From Desulfovibrio sp. (GTDB taxonomy: Bacteria; Desulfobacterota; Desulfovibrionia; Desulfovibrionales; Desulfovibrionaceae), in assembly GCA_031291035.1 (NCBI GenBank), contig JAISLI010000024.1:1-64000 (forward strand): 64,000 nucleotides of DNA. Reading direction: 5' to 3'. This document shows, in pieces, positions 27,234 to 35,890 of the stretch; position 1 is the first letter of the stretch, and the number at the start of each line of letters is the position of its first letter. A program made the translations under genes and the position numbers. The notes under the pieces are model-generated. The model did no database searches. It saw only the letters and a program-made list of their open reading frames with translations, and was not told where the DNA came from.

Positions 27234-28382
27234 ATGGACCCGATCACCCACGCCGCCTCCGGCGCTGTCGCCTTCCTGGCCCAAAAAGGGCGTCCCGCGC
27301 ACCGCCTTGCCATGCCGCTGGCCGCTCTGGCGGCCGCTTCGCCCGATGCGGATATTTTTTTCGCATCCACCCCCCTGCAGTTTTTGCTGCTGCACCGGGG
27401 CATCACCCATTCCCTCGCGGCCTTGCCCGTCATGGGCCTGCTACTCGCCTGCGCAAGCCGCCCTTTCTGGCGGGCAGCCACGCCGGGGCGCTGGGGTTTC
27501 GCCAGAGTCTGGCTGTTCATGAGCGCCCTTGTGGGCCTCCACATCTGGCTTGACGTCGTCACCACATACGGCACGATGATTTTTCTGCCCTTTTCCCACG
27601 AACGCGTGCGCCTGAACGGACTGTTCATTGTCGATCCCCTGCTCACCCTGCCTCTCCTCTGCGGACTGTTGTACGCCGCCAAAAGGGACTCCCGGGCCGC
27701 GGCGCTCGGGGCGTGCGCCTGGGTTTTCCTCTGGCCCGCCATTTGCGTCGGTCTCAACTGTCTTCACACGGCAAACGTGAACGCCCGTCTGGCCGCGCAA
27801 GGACATCAGGCCCGGCGGGTGACGGTGCTGCCCGACGCGCTGTCGCCCCTGTTCTGGCGCGTGCTTTTTACGGAGATACGGGAACAGGGGGAAGGCGCCC
27901 CCCAGATCGTTTTTGAACAGGCCCTTGACGCTTTCGGGAGGGAGAGGCTCCCCGCGCGGGCATACAGGGGAATACCCGCCGCTTTGGCCGAAGATCTCGC
28001 GCGCGCCTCAACAGCCTGCAAATATTTTCTGGATTTTTCCATACTGCCTGTAATGGCTCCTTTGCCCCCGCAGGACGCTCCCGGACAGGGCCATGCCGGA
28101 CGATTCACATCCGGCGCGCCGTCCGAAGGCTTCTGGCTTGTGCATGACCTGCGTTTCGGCTCTTCCCTCGCTTTTGTAAACAGGCTCATGGCCTTGCGTC
28201 CCAATGCCGGCATTCCCTTTCAGCTCATGGTGGAACTGGCGCGGGACAAGTCCTCGAAATCCGGCCTTGCCCTCACGCGCGAGCGCCTGCGCTTTTCCGA
28301 CTCCGGACGGGATTCGGGCTGGCGGAAACCGCGCCCCCCCAGCCTGCCGTCCTTCGGGGCATGGCTTACGGGATTGCGATAG
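27234..28382 (+). CDS. YdjM/YbcI-type (DUF457) membrane metal-dependent hydrolase-like protein
   Basis: A 382-aa protein beginning MDPITHAASGAVAF. The N-terminal half (1-200) matches the inner-membrane LexA-regulated YdjM family: DPITHA, ASPDADIF, HRGITHSLAALP and LHIWLDVVTTYGT carry the His/Asp residues that give the family its metal-dependent hydrolase name, within about five helices. The C-terminal half is a soluble domain of unknown role. The start at 27234 has CAGGAAA upstream. The next gene begins immediately at the stop codon (TAGATG). Confidence 0.75.
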   Translation: MDPITHAASGAVAFLAQKGRPAHRLAMPLAALAAASPDADIFFASTPLQFLLLHRGITHSLAALPVMGLLLACASRPFWRAATPGRWGFARVWLFMSALVGLHIWLDVVTTYGTMIFLPFSHERVRLNGLFIVDPLLTLPLLCGLLYAAKRDSRAAALGACAWVFLWPAICVGLNCLHTANVNARLAAQGHQARRVTVLPDALSPLFWRVLFTEIREQGEGAPQIVFEQALDAFGRERLPARAYRGIPAALAEDLARASTACKYFLDFSILPVMAPLPPQDAPGQGHAGRFTSGAPSEGFWLVHDLRFGSSLAFVNRLMALRPNAGIPFQLMVELARDKSSKSGLALTRERLRFSDSGRDSGWRKPRPPSLPSFGAWLTGLR

Positions 28383-28796
28383 ATGCCGAGGATTCCGGTC
28401 TTCGCCCTGTTGCTTCACCTCCTTGTCCCGGCGGCCGCAACGGCCCAACACCCCGCTGAAGCAACGGAACTGTGGACGGGAAGTCTCTTTACCTCCACCT
28501 ACAGGGTGGGCCTGTGCTTTTCCCCCCGGGGAACAGTCCGCGGCGTTCTGCGTCTGCGACTGAAAAACGGCAAGGTTGACGTGTACCATATCGCGGGCGT
28601 CACAGACGGCAATAAAATTGAGGCTTCCCACTCTTCCGGGCATAAATTCACAGGAAGACTTGTGTCTCCGGACAGGGTGGAAGGGGTGATTGCCCTCAAA
28701 AACGGCATAAAAATCGAACTCGACGGCAAACGCGAGCACAACGCCCTTCTGATTCCGGAAGACTGCGCCCCGCCTGAAGAAAACTACAGCAATTAG
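28383..28796 (+). CDS. Small secreted protein of unknown function
   Basis: A 137-aa protein with a clear signal peptide (MPRIPVFALLLHLLVPAAATAQ). The mature part alternates basic and hydrophobic residues in beta-strand-like stretches (GVLRLRLKNGKVDVYHIAG; GVIALKNGIKIELDGKRE). I do not recognise the family. Its ATG abuts the stop of the upstream membrane protein, so the two are translated together. The TAG stop lies inside a fragment of the family B repeat. Confidence 0.6.
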   Translation: MPRIPVFALLLHLLVPAAATAQHPAEATELWTGSLFTSTYRVGLCFSPRGTVRGVLRLRLKNGKVDVYHIAGVTDGNKIEASHSSGHKFTGRLVSPDRVEGVIALKNGIKIELDGKREHNALLIPEDCAPPEENYSN

Positions 28797-28818
28797 AACA
28801 GGTTCACTTTAAGATTGT
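28793..28818. repeat. Degenerate end of a family B element
   Basis: TTAGAACAGGTTCACTTTAA, starting at the stop codon of the small secreted protein, matches the terminal repeat at the phospholipase D-family gene (TTAGAGCAAGTTCACTTTGA) at about 21 of 25 positions. Only this end is recognisable. Confidence 0.45.
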
Positions 28819-29443
28819 CGATGGGTTATCTGTTACCCACTCTATTATTTTTTGAATGTCCTCAGACCGCAATGGAAATCTTTTGCCGGGCACTTGAAGA
28901 GCACCCTGCCGATAAATGGGAGGATCGGATTATCGGCCACAACGATCTCCGCATCTATGCCGCGCGTTTCAATCCAAGCTTTTGTTCTTGCAAGATAAAA
29001 GGACAGCGTTTCAGCCTCATTGAGACAGGGCATCAGAATAGTAAGTGTCATTATTTAACCCTTCGGCCAAAGAACAATGCAACGTACCCGCCCGGCGGAA
29101 ACGAAAGAAGCAAGCGACGGCAAAGCAAAATATCCGGGCCGGGATGCGCCGCTGTTTTGGAACGTACTGTATTCAGGGAAGATTGCTTCAGGCTGGAGCA
29201 ATAATGAGAGGGGATGACGGTGCGGTTGAAAAACGAAAAGCCGCGCGACAAGTCACACAGGGAGTATCCATGACCGATTGCGGGGCAAAAGGCAAGAATT
29301 TTTTCTCAACGACAGCATACTTTCCTTGTGGACGCGCATACCCGCATAGAGTATCTTTTTCAGATGTCGCGGATTGCGGCAATACCGACGGGTGCCGTCA
29401 ACCGCGATTCCGGATTTTCAATTCAGATTCAGGCAAGGTTTTA
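28819..29443. other. Gene-poor stretch upstream of typA
   Basis: Apart from the glycosyltransferase remnant (28845-29051), I see no gene, RNA or clear promoter in this stretch. Open frames in 29052-29443 have no recognisable protein features. The base composition is more AT-rich than the neighbouring genes. Confidence 0.5.
28845..29051 (-). pseudogene. Remnant of a family 2 glycosyltransferase with an internal deletion
   Basis: The reading frame joins the start of a dolichyl-phosphate-mannose-synthase-like glycosyltransferase (MTLTILMPCLNEAETL, then DAEIVVADN) directly to a later segment (GRVLFKCPAKDFHCGLRTFKK minus its first residues). In intact relatives, as I remember them, these are about 90 residues apart, with the GS(T/D)DGS and DADDSY motifs between them. 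The frame stops at TAA right after FKK in an A-run, while the adjacent frame continues for a few codons (IIEWVTDNP). The missing donor-binding core means the 68-aa product cannot be active. Confidence 0.75.
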
Positions 29444-31270
29444 ATGCGACACAACACTTCACTCAGAAATGTGGCGATCATCGCCCATGTGGATCATGGC
29501 AAAACAACGCTGGTTGACGCGATGTTCAGGCAAAGCGGCGTGTTTCGCGCCGGTCAGCGTGTGGATGACCGCGTGATGGACAATATGGATCTGGAACGCG
29601 AGCGCGGTATAACCATAGCCGCGAAAAATTGCGCCGTTACCTGGCAGGGAGTGAAAATCAACATCATTGACACGCCCGGCCATGCGGATTTCGGCGGCGA
29701 GGTGGAGCGCGCGCTCTTTATGGCAAGCGGCGCCATTTTACTCGTCGATGCGTCCGAGGGGCCTCTGCCGCAGACGCGTTTTGTGCTGGGCAAAACTCTG
29801 GCGGCGGGGCTGCCGGTGCTGGTGGTGATCAACAAAATTGACCGCAAGGACGCCCGGCCGGTGGAAGTTCTTGACGAAATTTATGATCTGTTTATTGATT
29901 TGGGAGCCAACGAGGGCCAGCTGGAATTTCCCGTTTTGTACGCCATCGGCCGTGACGGTGTCGCCATGACAAGCCCTGACGACGCGCGCGCGGATCTGGC
30001 CCCGCTTTTCCGGACGATTCTGGAATACATTCCCGGTCCGGCCCATGAACCCGGCGAGCCGTTCCAGATGTTGGTGGCTGATCTGGATTATTCCGATTAT
30101 CTGGGCCGATTGGCCATAGGCAGGATTGTGCACGGCAGTGTGGCCGCAAGGGAAAGTCTTGTCTGTATGCGCGAAGGCGGCGGGGTCGCTCCCCTGCGCG
30201 TCACCAAGCTGCAGGTTTATGACGGTTTGCGGCTCAAGGAAGTGCCCTCGGCGGAGCCGGGCGATATTGTCGTTCTGGCGGGCATTGAGGATGTCGCCAT
30301 CGGCGACACCGTTTGTACGCGGGAAAACCCGAAGGCCCTGCCGCGCATCCGGGTGGACGAACCTACGGTCGCCATGCGTTTCGGCATCAACACTTCCCCT
30401 CTGGCCGGACGCGAGGGCAAGATTGTGCAAAGCAGGGTCATTGAGGATCGCCTGAACAGGGAAAGTCTGCGTAATGTCGCTGTTTCCGTGGAACGGACAG
30501 AAGACAGGGACGCCTTTCTGGTAAAGGGGCGCGGCGAGTTTCAGATGGCCATACTTATTGAAACCATGAGGCGCGAAGGATTTGAGATGTCCGTGGGCCG
30601 GCCGCAAGTGATTTTGAAAAAAGACGCGGCCGGGGGAATATTGGAGCCGGTCGAGCATTTATATGTGGATTGTGATGAAATGTTTACGGGCATTGTAACG
30701 GAAAAGCTGGCCCAGCGCAAAGGGCGCATGCTCAATTGCGTCAACAGCGGCACCGGGCGGGTGCGTCTGGAGTTTTCCGTGTCGTCGCGCGGGATTATCG
30801 GCTACCGTGACGAATTTTTAACGGATACAAAGGGCACGGGGATATTGAACTCCTATCTGGAAGGTTATGATTCCTGGCGCGGAGACTTCTCCACGCGTTT
30901 TTCAGGGTCCATTGTGGCGGACAGGGCCGGCACTGCGGTAGCCTATGCCTTGTTCAATCTGGAACCTCGGGGCACGCTTTTTGTGGCGCCGGGCGACCCT
31001 GTATATGAAGGCATGATTGTGGGGGAACACAATCGCGACAACGATATCGACGTGAACCCGACGAAGGAAAAAAAGCTGACAAATTTGCGCGCCGCGGGAA
31101 AGGACGAAAATGTCATCCTGACCCCGGTGAAAAAAATGACGATGGAGTATGCCCTGCATTTCGTGCGCGAGGATGAACTGGTGGAAGTGACGCCGCAGTC
31201 CATACGCCTCAGAAAAGCTGAACTTTCCGCGCACAGGCGATATTCCGGTTCCCGTTTGAAAATGCGTTAG
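29444..31270 (+). CDS. typA: Translational GTPase TypA/BipA
   Basis: A 608-aa ribosome-associated GTPase linked to stress adaptation and 50S assembly. It begins MRHNTSLRNVAIIAHVDHGK, with G1 AHVDHGKTT, the ERERGITI switch, G3 DTPGHADFGGEVERAL and G4 NKIDRKDARP. Downstream are the beta-barrel, EF-G-like domains III and V and the TypA-specific C-terminus. The ATG at 29444 is preferred over a 133-codon upstream extension because the family starts there; AAGG lies upstream. Confidence 0.95.
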   Translation: MRHNTSLRNVAIIAHVDHGKTTLVDAMFRQSGVFRAGQRVDDRVMDNMDLERERGITIAAKNCAVTWQGVKINIIDTPGHADFGGEVERALFMASGAILLVDASEGPLPQTRFVLGKTLAAGLPVLVVINKIDRKDARPVEVLDEIYDLFIDLGANEGQLEFPVLYAIGRDGVAMTSPDDARADLAPLFRTILEYIPGPAHEPGEPFQMLVADLDYSDYLGRLAIGRIVHGSVAARESLVCMREGGGVAPLRVTKLQVYDGLRLKEVPSAEPGDIVVLAGIEDVAIGDTVCTRENPKALPRIRVDEPTVAMRFGINTSPLAGREGKIVQSRVIEDRLNRESLRNVAVSVERTEDRDAFLVKGRGEFQMAILIETMRREGFEMSVGRPQVILKKDAAGGILEPVEHLYVDCDEMFTGIVTEKLAQRKGRMLNCVNSGTGRVRLEFSVSSRGIIGYRDEFLTDTKGTGILNSYLEGYDSWRGDFSTRFSGSIVADRAGTAVAYALFNLEPRGTLFVAPGDPVYEGMIVGEHNRDNDIDVNPTKEKKLTNLRAAGKDENVILTPVKKMTMEYALHFVREDELVEVTPQSIRLRKAELSAHRRYSGSRLKMR

Positions 31271-31277
31271 CCACCTG

Positions 31278-31304
31278 CAGGGATTTTTCCGCAGAAAAAT
31301 CCTG
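31278..31304 (+). terminator. Possible hairpin terminator after typA
   Basis: CAGGGATTTTT and AAAAATCCTG pair over ten bases with one bulge, starting eight bases after the typA stop. No poly-T tract follows, so termination strength is uncertain. Confidence 0.4.
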
Positions 31305-31418
31305 TGCCAATTCAGTTTGTTCCGCATTATTTCCGGGCTGGGAAAAATTGCGATAAAAAATAGACGGCTGCCTGGCATGATGTTCATGCGCCGGCAGGCA
31401 AAGAAGCATGAGGTCGGC

Positions 31419-32498
31419 ATGTTTTTTCCGCGCAACGCCCGCGTGTTTTCTGTAATCCTGATCGGGGCCTCGCTGTGCTGCGTTTTGTTTTTCCTGGCCC
31501 GCGCTTCCGCCGCTTCGCCGCAAGCCGCGCGGAACGGCCGGGCGTTGCGAGTTGCCCTGCTGCTGGAGCATGAGGACGATCAGAGTTGGAGTGCTCTGTT
31601 GCGCCGCGGGCTTGACCGGGCCGGACAGGAATTCTCCCTGCATGTGGAAGTTTTGAAAGCTTCTTCCGGGGAAGAACAAACATCCCTGTTCCGCAAGGCG
31701 GCCGGCGAATTTGATCTTGTCCTGGTCGGCTCCGCGCGTTTCCACGAAATTTTGCGCGACAATGCCGCCAATTACCGCAGAACGCTTTTTGGCTGCGTGG
31801 ACGCGGGCATTCGCGCGCCCAATGTTATGTGTGTCACCTTCGCGGATGAACAGGGCGCCTATCTCGCAGGGGCCGCCGCGGCGATGCTGCCGGCGCGGCG
31901 CGGCCTGTCCGGCGTAAACGGCGGAAAAACTCTCGGCTGGCTGGCAGGAGAGGACACATCGGCACAGCGCTCTCTCCTGAACGGTTTTACAGAGGGGGCG
32001 CGTCTCATTGATCCGGAAACGCGCGTCATCAACGGAATAAGCGGTTCTTCCAACGGCGAGGGCCGTGCGGGTGAAGAAACCCGGCGTCTTCTGGAGCAGG
32101 GCGCAGAGGTCATCGTCCTCGCCGCCGGCAGGGGCAACATTCCGGCCCTTGAGCTTGTGCGCGAAAGGGGCGTCTATATTGTCGGGCTGGATGAAAATCA
32201 GGCATCCGTTCCGCCGGGCAGGGCGCTGACCTCCATCATAAGACGGGCGGACAAAGCCGTGTACGATATCATCTCCCTGGCGGCGGCAGGGCGTTTTCGC
32301 GGCGGGGAGATTGTTGTGTACGACCTGAAAAACAGGGGCGTTGACATAGCGGACGTGTTCAACGGCGCACCGGGGCCGGAACGACGGCCCCTGCTAGAGG
32401 ATGTCCGGCGTCGCATCGGAGAATTGCGCGAGGAAATTTCCAGCGGCGGCATCCGCGTACAATCACTGCGTGACAGAACATTGTGCGACTGCCTCTGA
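31419..32498 (+). CDS. BMP-family (Med/PnrA-type) substrate-binding protein
   Basis: A 359-aa exported protein. A hydrophobic signal segment (residues 8-28) precedes a type 1 periplasmic binding fold: RALRVALLLEHEDDQSW, the TFADEQGAYLAGAAAAM segment typical of BMP/PnrA proteins (nucleoside-binding) and the YIVGLDENQASVPPGRALTS segment that contacts ligand. The likely ligand is a nucleoside, but no BMP-type ABC transporter genes flank it. The ATG at 31419 follows GAGG; earlier in-frame starts lack a ribosome-binding site. typA lies 148 bp upstream. Confidence 0.75.
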   Translation: MFFPRNARVFSVILIGASLCCVLFFLARASAASPQAARNGRALRVALLLEHEDDQSWSALLRRGLDRAGQEFSLHVEVLKASSGEEQTSLFRKAAGEFDLVLVGSARFHEILRDNAANYRRTLFGCVDAGIRAPNVMCVTFADEQGAYLAGAAAAMLPARRGLSGVNGGKTLGWLAGEDTSAQRSLLNGFTEGARLIDPETRVINGISGSSNGEGRAGEETRRLLEQGAEVIVLAAGRGNIPALELVRERGVYIVGLDENQASVPPGRALTSIIRRADKAVYDIISLAAAGRFRGGEIVVYDLKNRGVDIADVFNGAPGPERRPLLEDVRRRIGELREEISSGGIRVQSLRDRTLCDCL

Positions 32499-32535
32499 CT
32501 CCGCGCTATGGAGCGATTCACGCCGGGAAGCGAAG

Positions 32536-33027
32536 TTACCACAGGTTTGACGGCCGCGCCGGCACAAGCGCCGGATAGTCGCTGCGCATGGAATAGATAA
32601 AATTCGCCTGCCGTATGTTACCGCTGACTATCACCATAATCAGCAATTTTGATTGCTTGTCTTCACGAACTACGCAATAGCCACTGTCGCCCATTTTTTT
32701 GAATGAAAATTCCAGTTGACCATTACGCAAGGCCGGTCTTGCGCCGTTCAGCAGTTTTGCCGCTTCCCATGCCTTTTTTTCCGCCTCGCCGGGGGCGGCG
32801 GAAGATACGGTAACGGAGGCTGAACATTTGTGTTTTATTTGCCCGAGCAGAACATGGACCATATCTTTCCGGGCTTTGGGGCCGTCAAGTATCTTCCAGT
32901 CCGGCGGCAGCTCCAGGCTGTAGTATTTTGTCGTCAGCGGCGCGGCGGTTGCGGCCGTGACGGTCGCCGCCAGCAGGCCGGCGAGCAGTGCGGCCGCGCG
33001 GATGCATTTGAATATGGCGAAAGGCAT
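32536..33027 (-). CDS. Small secreted protein, possibly PsbP/DcrB-like
   Basis: A 163-aa protein with a signal peptide (MPFAIFKCIRAAALLAGLLA, cleaved near TAAP). The mature start (TTKYYSLELPPDWKILDGP) has the form of DcrB/PsbP-like or Mog1-fold domains; assignment to a family is not certain. GGAG lies six bases upstream of the ATG at 33027. It is the last member of the long minus-strand array, 49 bp after another small gene, and converges with the BMP-type gene. Confidence 0.6.
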   Translation of the reverse strand: MPFAIFKCIRAAALLAGLLAATVTAATAAPLTTKYYSLELPPDWKILDGPKARKDMVHVLLGQIKHKCSASVTVSSAAPGEAEKKAWEAAKLLNGARPALRNGQLEFSFKKMGDSGYCVVREDKQSKLLIMVIVSGNIRQANFIYSMRSDYPALVPARPSNLW

Positions 33028-33076
33028 TATCCACTCCACAAAAATGTTTCTGCGCAACGGAACATATCGCCCCGCT

Positions 33077-33463
33077 TCAATGCGCCGTCCGGACGATTTC
33101 CAGAAGGAGAGGAATGGCGTGCAACCGGCTGCTTATTTCTTCCGTGCTGCCAAGCCGCCATTGCAGACTTTCCGCCTGCCAGCCGAGGCGCTCCGCCACG
33201 GATTTGACGATACCGGGCACATTGATCACAGGATGGCGCTGAAATACCTGGGGCAGTCCGTATGTCAGGTTACAGGCAAGGCATTTGCCCGGACGCCGGC
33301 GCAGTTCGAAAGCCAGCTCGGCGCGTGTGGGGGAGAGGGCGCGGCACACAAGGCCTATGTCATACGCGCCTTCTTCCCCCCCGCCGAAGAGCGCGTCAAA
33401 AAATTTTTCCGTTCGTTCCGCCGGAAAAATGCCGTCAAGAAAGGCCTGATCAAGTCTGGGCAT
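33077..33463 (-). CDS. Conserved cytoplasmic protein of unknown function
   Basis: A 128-aa protein with no signal or membrane segment. Distinct features are PAERTEKFFDALFGGGEEGA, a CLAC pair in GKCLACNLTYGLPQVFQRHP, and a conserved-looking HPVINVPGIV. I recall similar proteins in Desulfovibrio genomes without a known role. The two cysteines could bind metal or be redox-active. GGGGAG lies five bases upstream of the ATG at 33463. gluQ is 59 bp upstream. Confidence 0.6.
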   Translation of the reverse strand: MPRLDQAFLDGIFPAERTEKFFDALFGGGEEGAYDIGLVCRALSPTRAELAFELRRRPGKCLACNLTYGLPQVFQRHPVINVPGIVKSVAERLGWQAESLQWRLGSTEEISSRLHAIPLLLEIVRTAH

Positions 33464-33522
33464 GGTTTCTCCCCGCATGTTGTGTTGTTGTGCTGTGTAT
33501 GTAACCACGGCGTTTCGCGGAT

Positions 33523-34500
33523 TCAGGCCACAAGCCGTCTGACGTCATCCTCTGTGACGCGCTGGTCATGTTCCGGCAAACGCGCCAAGGTGAATCGCGG
33601 CAGAAGATCGCCGGGCTTCACGGGTTGTTCCCGCGGGTTGAGCCCAGCCATTCGCGAGAGCAGACCGACGACGCGACGCGCGTCCGCTCCCTGTTGCCGA
33701 AGGCTACGCAGCGCCAAGCCCTTGTGGCGCTTGGCCAGACGTTCTCCATTATTGTCCAGCAGCAGCGGAATATGCGCATACCTGGGCGTAGCATACCCCA
33801 ACAGGCGTTGCAAAACAATCTGTCCCGGCGTGGAATGTAAAATATCCCGCCCGCGCACAACTTCGGTTATGCCCATCGCGGCGTCATCCACTGTGACGGC
33901 AAGCTGGTAGGAGATGACCCCGTCCGAACGCCGCAGGGCGAAGTCTCCACCGCAATCCGCAAGCCGCATTCTTCCTTCTCCCTTCAAGGCGTCGGTGAAA
34001 GAGACCTCTTCCGCGGAACAGCGCAACCGCACGGCCGCCCTGCGTCCCGCCCCGAACAGGACGGCCCGTTGCGCCTCGTCAAGGCGGCGGCATGTACCGG
34101 GATAGGGAACCACGGCATCTTCCGCATGCGGGGCCGAGGCCAAGTTCCGGAGTTCCCCGCGGGTGCAGAAGCAGGGATACGTCACGCCGATCCGGTCAAG
34201 CCGCGTCAGCGCCTCCTCGTAATGCCCCTTGCGCAGACTTTGCAAATACGGTTGCGCCGGTCCGGCGACATCCGGCCCCTCATCCCAGTCAAGCCCAAGC
34301 CAGCGCATATCTTCCAGAAGAGCGTCGATAAATTCCGTCCTGGAGCGTTGCGGATCAATATCCTCCACACGCAGAATCATCCGCCCGTTCTGCGCTCGGG
34401 CGGAAAGCCAGACCAACAGAAAGGCCCAGGCATTGCCAAGGTGGACATACCCTGTGGGGCTTGGCGCAAAACGCCCGCAAACACGGGCCGCGTGGCGCAT
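33523..34500 (-). CDS. gluQ: Glutamyl-Q tRNA(Asp) synthetase
   Basis: A 325-aa truncated class I synthetase, homologous to the catalytic part of GluRS, that attaches glutamate to queuosine-34 of tRNA(Asp). It has GRFAPSPTGYVHLGN (HIGH motif), the zinc-type cysteines in YPCFCTR and YPGTCRR, and a KMSKS-like RLAKRHKG. No anticodon-binding domain follows. Its ATG overlaps the TAA stop of the NlpC/P60 gene (TAATG), so translation is coupled. Confidence 0.9.
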   Translation of the reverse strand: MRHAARVCGRFAPSPTGYVHLGNAWAFLLVWLSARAQNGRMILRVEDIDPQRSRTEFIDALLEDMRWLGLDWDEGPDVAGPAQPYLQSLRKGHYEEALTRLDRIGVTYPCFCTRGELRNLASAPHAEDAVVPYPGTCRRLDEAQRAVLFGAGRRAAVRLRCSAEEVSFTDALKGEGRMRLADCGGDFALRRSDGVISYQLAVTVDDAAMGITEVVRGRDILHSTPGQIVLQRLLGYATPRYAHIPLLLDNNGERLAKRHKGLALRSLRQQGADARRVVGLLSRMAGLNPREQPVKPGDLLPRFTLARLPEHDQRVTEDDVRRLVA

Positions 34501-35309
34501 TACGATTTGTCTGTTTTATTCCGTGAATTTTTCCGTCCGGTTTTTCCGCGCGCCCCGTCGGACGAGGCGCTGTTTTTGCTCCTTTCAGCGGAAGCGCGGA
34601 TGTTTTCTTTGCCGGAAGCCGCTTTCACGGTTTTTTTGACGGCGGTTTTTCCCTTTGCGGCGTATGCCGCTTTGCCGCCTTTTGTTGATTTGTTTGCCCT
34701 GATCTTGCCTTTTCCCTTGCGGGTCAGTTCGCGTGTGACCTTCTGCTCCGTGTAATCGTTGAGACGGCTCCGGGCTTCGGCCACAAGATCCTCACCGCCG
34801 TTGAGGCTGATGCGGCGTGCTCCCAAAAGCGTGTTGCTGAAGTAGGGGTCGGAAAGGGGGGTAATGCGTACGGTCAGGCGACGGCGCGGGCTGTGGATGA
34901 ATTTGCCGCCGCCCACATAGATGCCTGTGTGATAGCCGCGCCGCGGGTGGCGAAAGGCGACTATATCGCCTTCGCGCATATCCTCGATGCGCGTTATGGG
35001 CGTGCCCACAAAGGCCTGTTCCCGGGCGGAACGGGGCAGGTTTATGCCCACGCTTTTATAGGCCCAGCAAACGAAACCGGAGCAGTCAAATCCCCCGGGT
35101 CCTGTCCCGCCGCGGACATAGGGCGTCCCGATGGCGGATCTGGCTGTCGTGAGAATGCGCCGGGTTTCCGTGGCCGGCTTCTTGTCAAAAGCCGCCTGAT
35201 ATGAGCGGTGAAAAGCGGTGTCGCCACTTTGGGAACCTTTTTTTGCGGCGCACCCGAACATGATCCCACAAATCATGAACAGCGCGTACAATTTCAGGCG
35301 ATTTTGCAT
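34500..35309 (-). CDS. NlpC/P60 lipoprotein endopeptidase with a lysine-rich tail
   Basis: A 269-aa protein with a lipobox MFGC near residue 20. An NlpC/P60 domain (about 48-165) follows, with catalytic Cys in GGFDCSGFVCWAY, His in GYHTGIYVGGG and a third His in FIHSPRRR. Function: hydrolysis of peptidoglycan stem peptides in the periplasm. The last 90 residues are strongly basic and repetitive in Lys, Gly, Ser and Ala, and probably disordered; they may bind the anionic cell wall or nucleic acid. Its stop overlaps the start of gluQ. Confidence 0.88.
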   Translation of the reverse strand: MQNRLKLYALFMICGIMFGCAAKKGSQSGDTAFHRSYQAAFDKKPATETRRILTTARSAIGTPYVRGGTGPGGFDCSGFVCWAYKSVGINLPRSAREQAFVGTPITRIEDMREGDIVAFRHPRRGYHTGIYVGGGKFIHSPRRRLTVRITPLSDPYFSNTLLGARRISLNGGEDLVAEARSRLNDYTEQKVTRELTRKGKGKIRANKSTKGGKAAYAAKGKTAVKKTVKAASGKENIRASAERSKNSASSDGARGKTGRKNSRNKTDKS

Positions 35310-35379
35310 TCACACTCCAGTGTTCGCGCCGGATCCGTTTTGTTCCCGCCGACGCCGCAGCCGCGGCTGTTATGCCGCT

Positions 35380-35826
35380 TCAGGTCGTGATGTCCAGCAA
35401 TGTTCCCGCCATATCGTCCGCGGAGCGGATTGCGACGGCATTGGCCCCAAAGCTGTACTGGGCGACAATCATGTTTACCATTTCGCGGCCGAAATCAGTA
35501 CCGCTTGGGTTGATAAACTCCGGCGACATGCCGTTCGCATCTCCGTCCGGAGCTATGGCGGCGTTGACGACGGCCCATCCGTAAAGATCCGTCGGGGACG
35601 CGAGGCTGTCCGCCATGTCAAGCGGACGGGGACGGGCAAGCCCGTTGTCCTGAAAAATCGTTTCCAGCCGCACCCCCACGCCGTCCTGGCCCGTGGCAAA
35701 AACCGCGGTCTGCGGCTTGAAGTCGGACGTGTTCACATTGGCCACATTGTGGGCTGTTACGGCCATGCCCACGGAGTAGGAATTCAGGGCCTGCGCCCCG
35801 ATGCTCATGCTTTCCGTGATACCCAT
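35380..35826 (-). CDS. FlgC/FlgG-like flagellar rod family protein
   Basis: A 148-aa protein with the N-terminal rod-family motif (ALNSYSVGMAVTAHNVANVN, like the FlgC/FlgB NxxNANTxGY-type region) and a C-terminal rod domain (GTDFGREMVNMIVAQYSFGA). It is close in size to FlgC (about 140 aa) but lies far from flgI-flgJ and from any flgB, inside a translation and cell-wall gene array. It may be a paralogue or a dispersed basal-body rod gene. The start has no strong ribosome-binding site; an alternative ATG is six codons in. Confidence 0.7.
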   Translation of the reverse strand: MGITESMSIGAQALNSYSVGMAVTAHNVANVNTSDFKPQTAVFATGQDGVGVRLETIFQDNGLARPRPLDMADSLASPTDLYGWAVVNAAIAPDGDANGMSPEFINPSGTDFGREMVNMIVAQYSFGANAVAIRSADDMAGTLLDITT

Positions 35827-35890
35827 GCGGAAGACAACTGTTGCCTAGTGTTAAAAAAACGGTGTAAACAGCATCGTAACGATAAGATTA

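Noticed and set aside
29045..29443. 133-codon N-terminal extension of TypA
   Set aside because: TypA homologues begin at the ATG at 29444. The extension has no protein-like features and a different composition.
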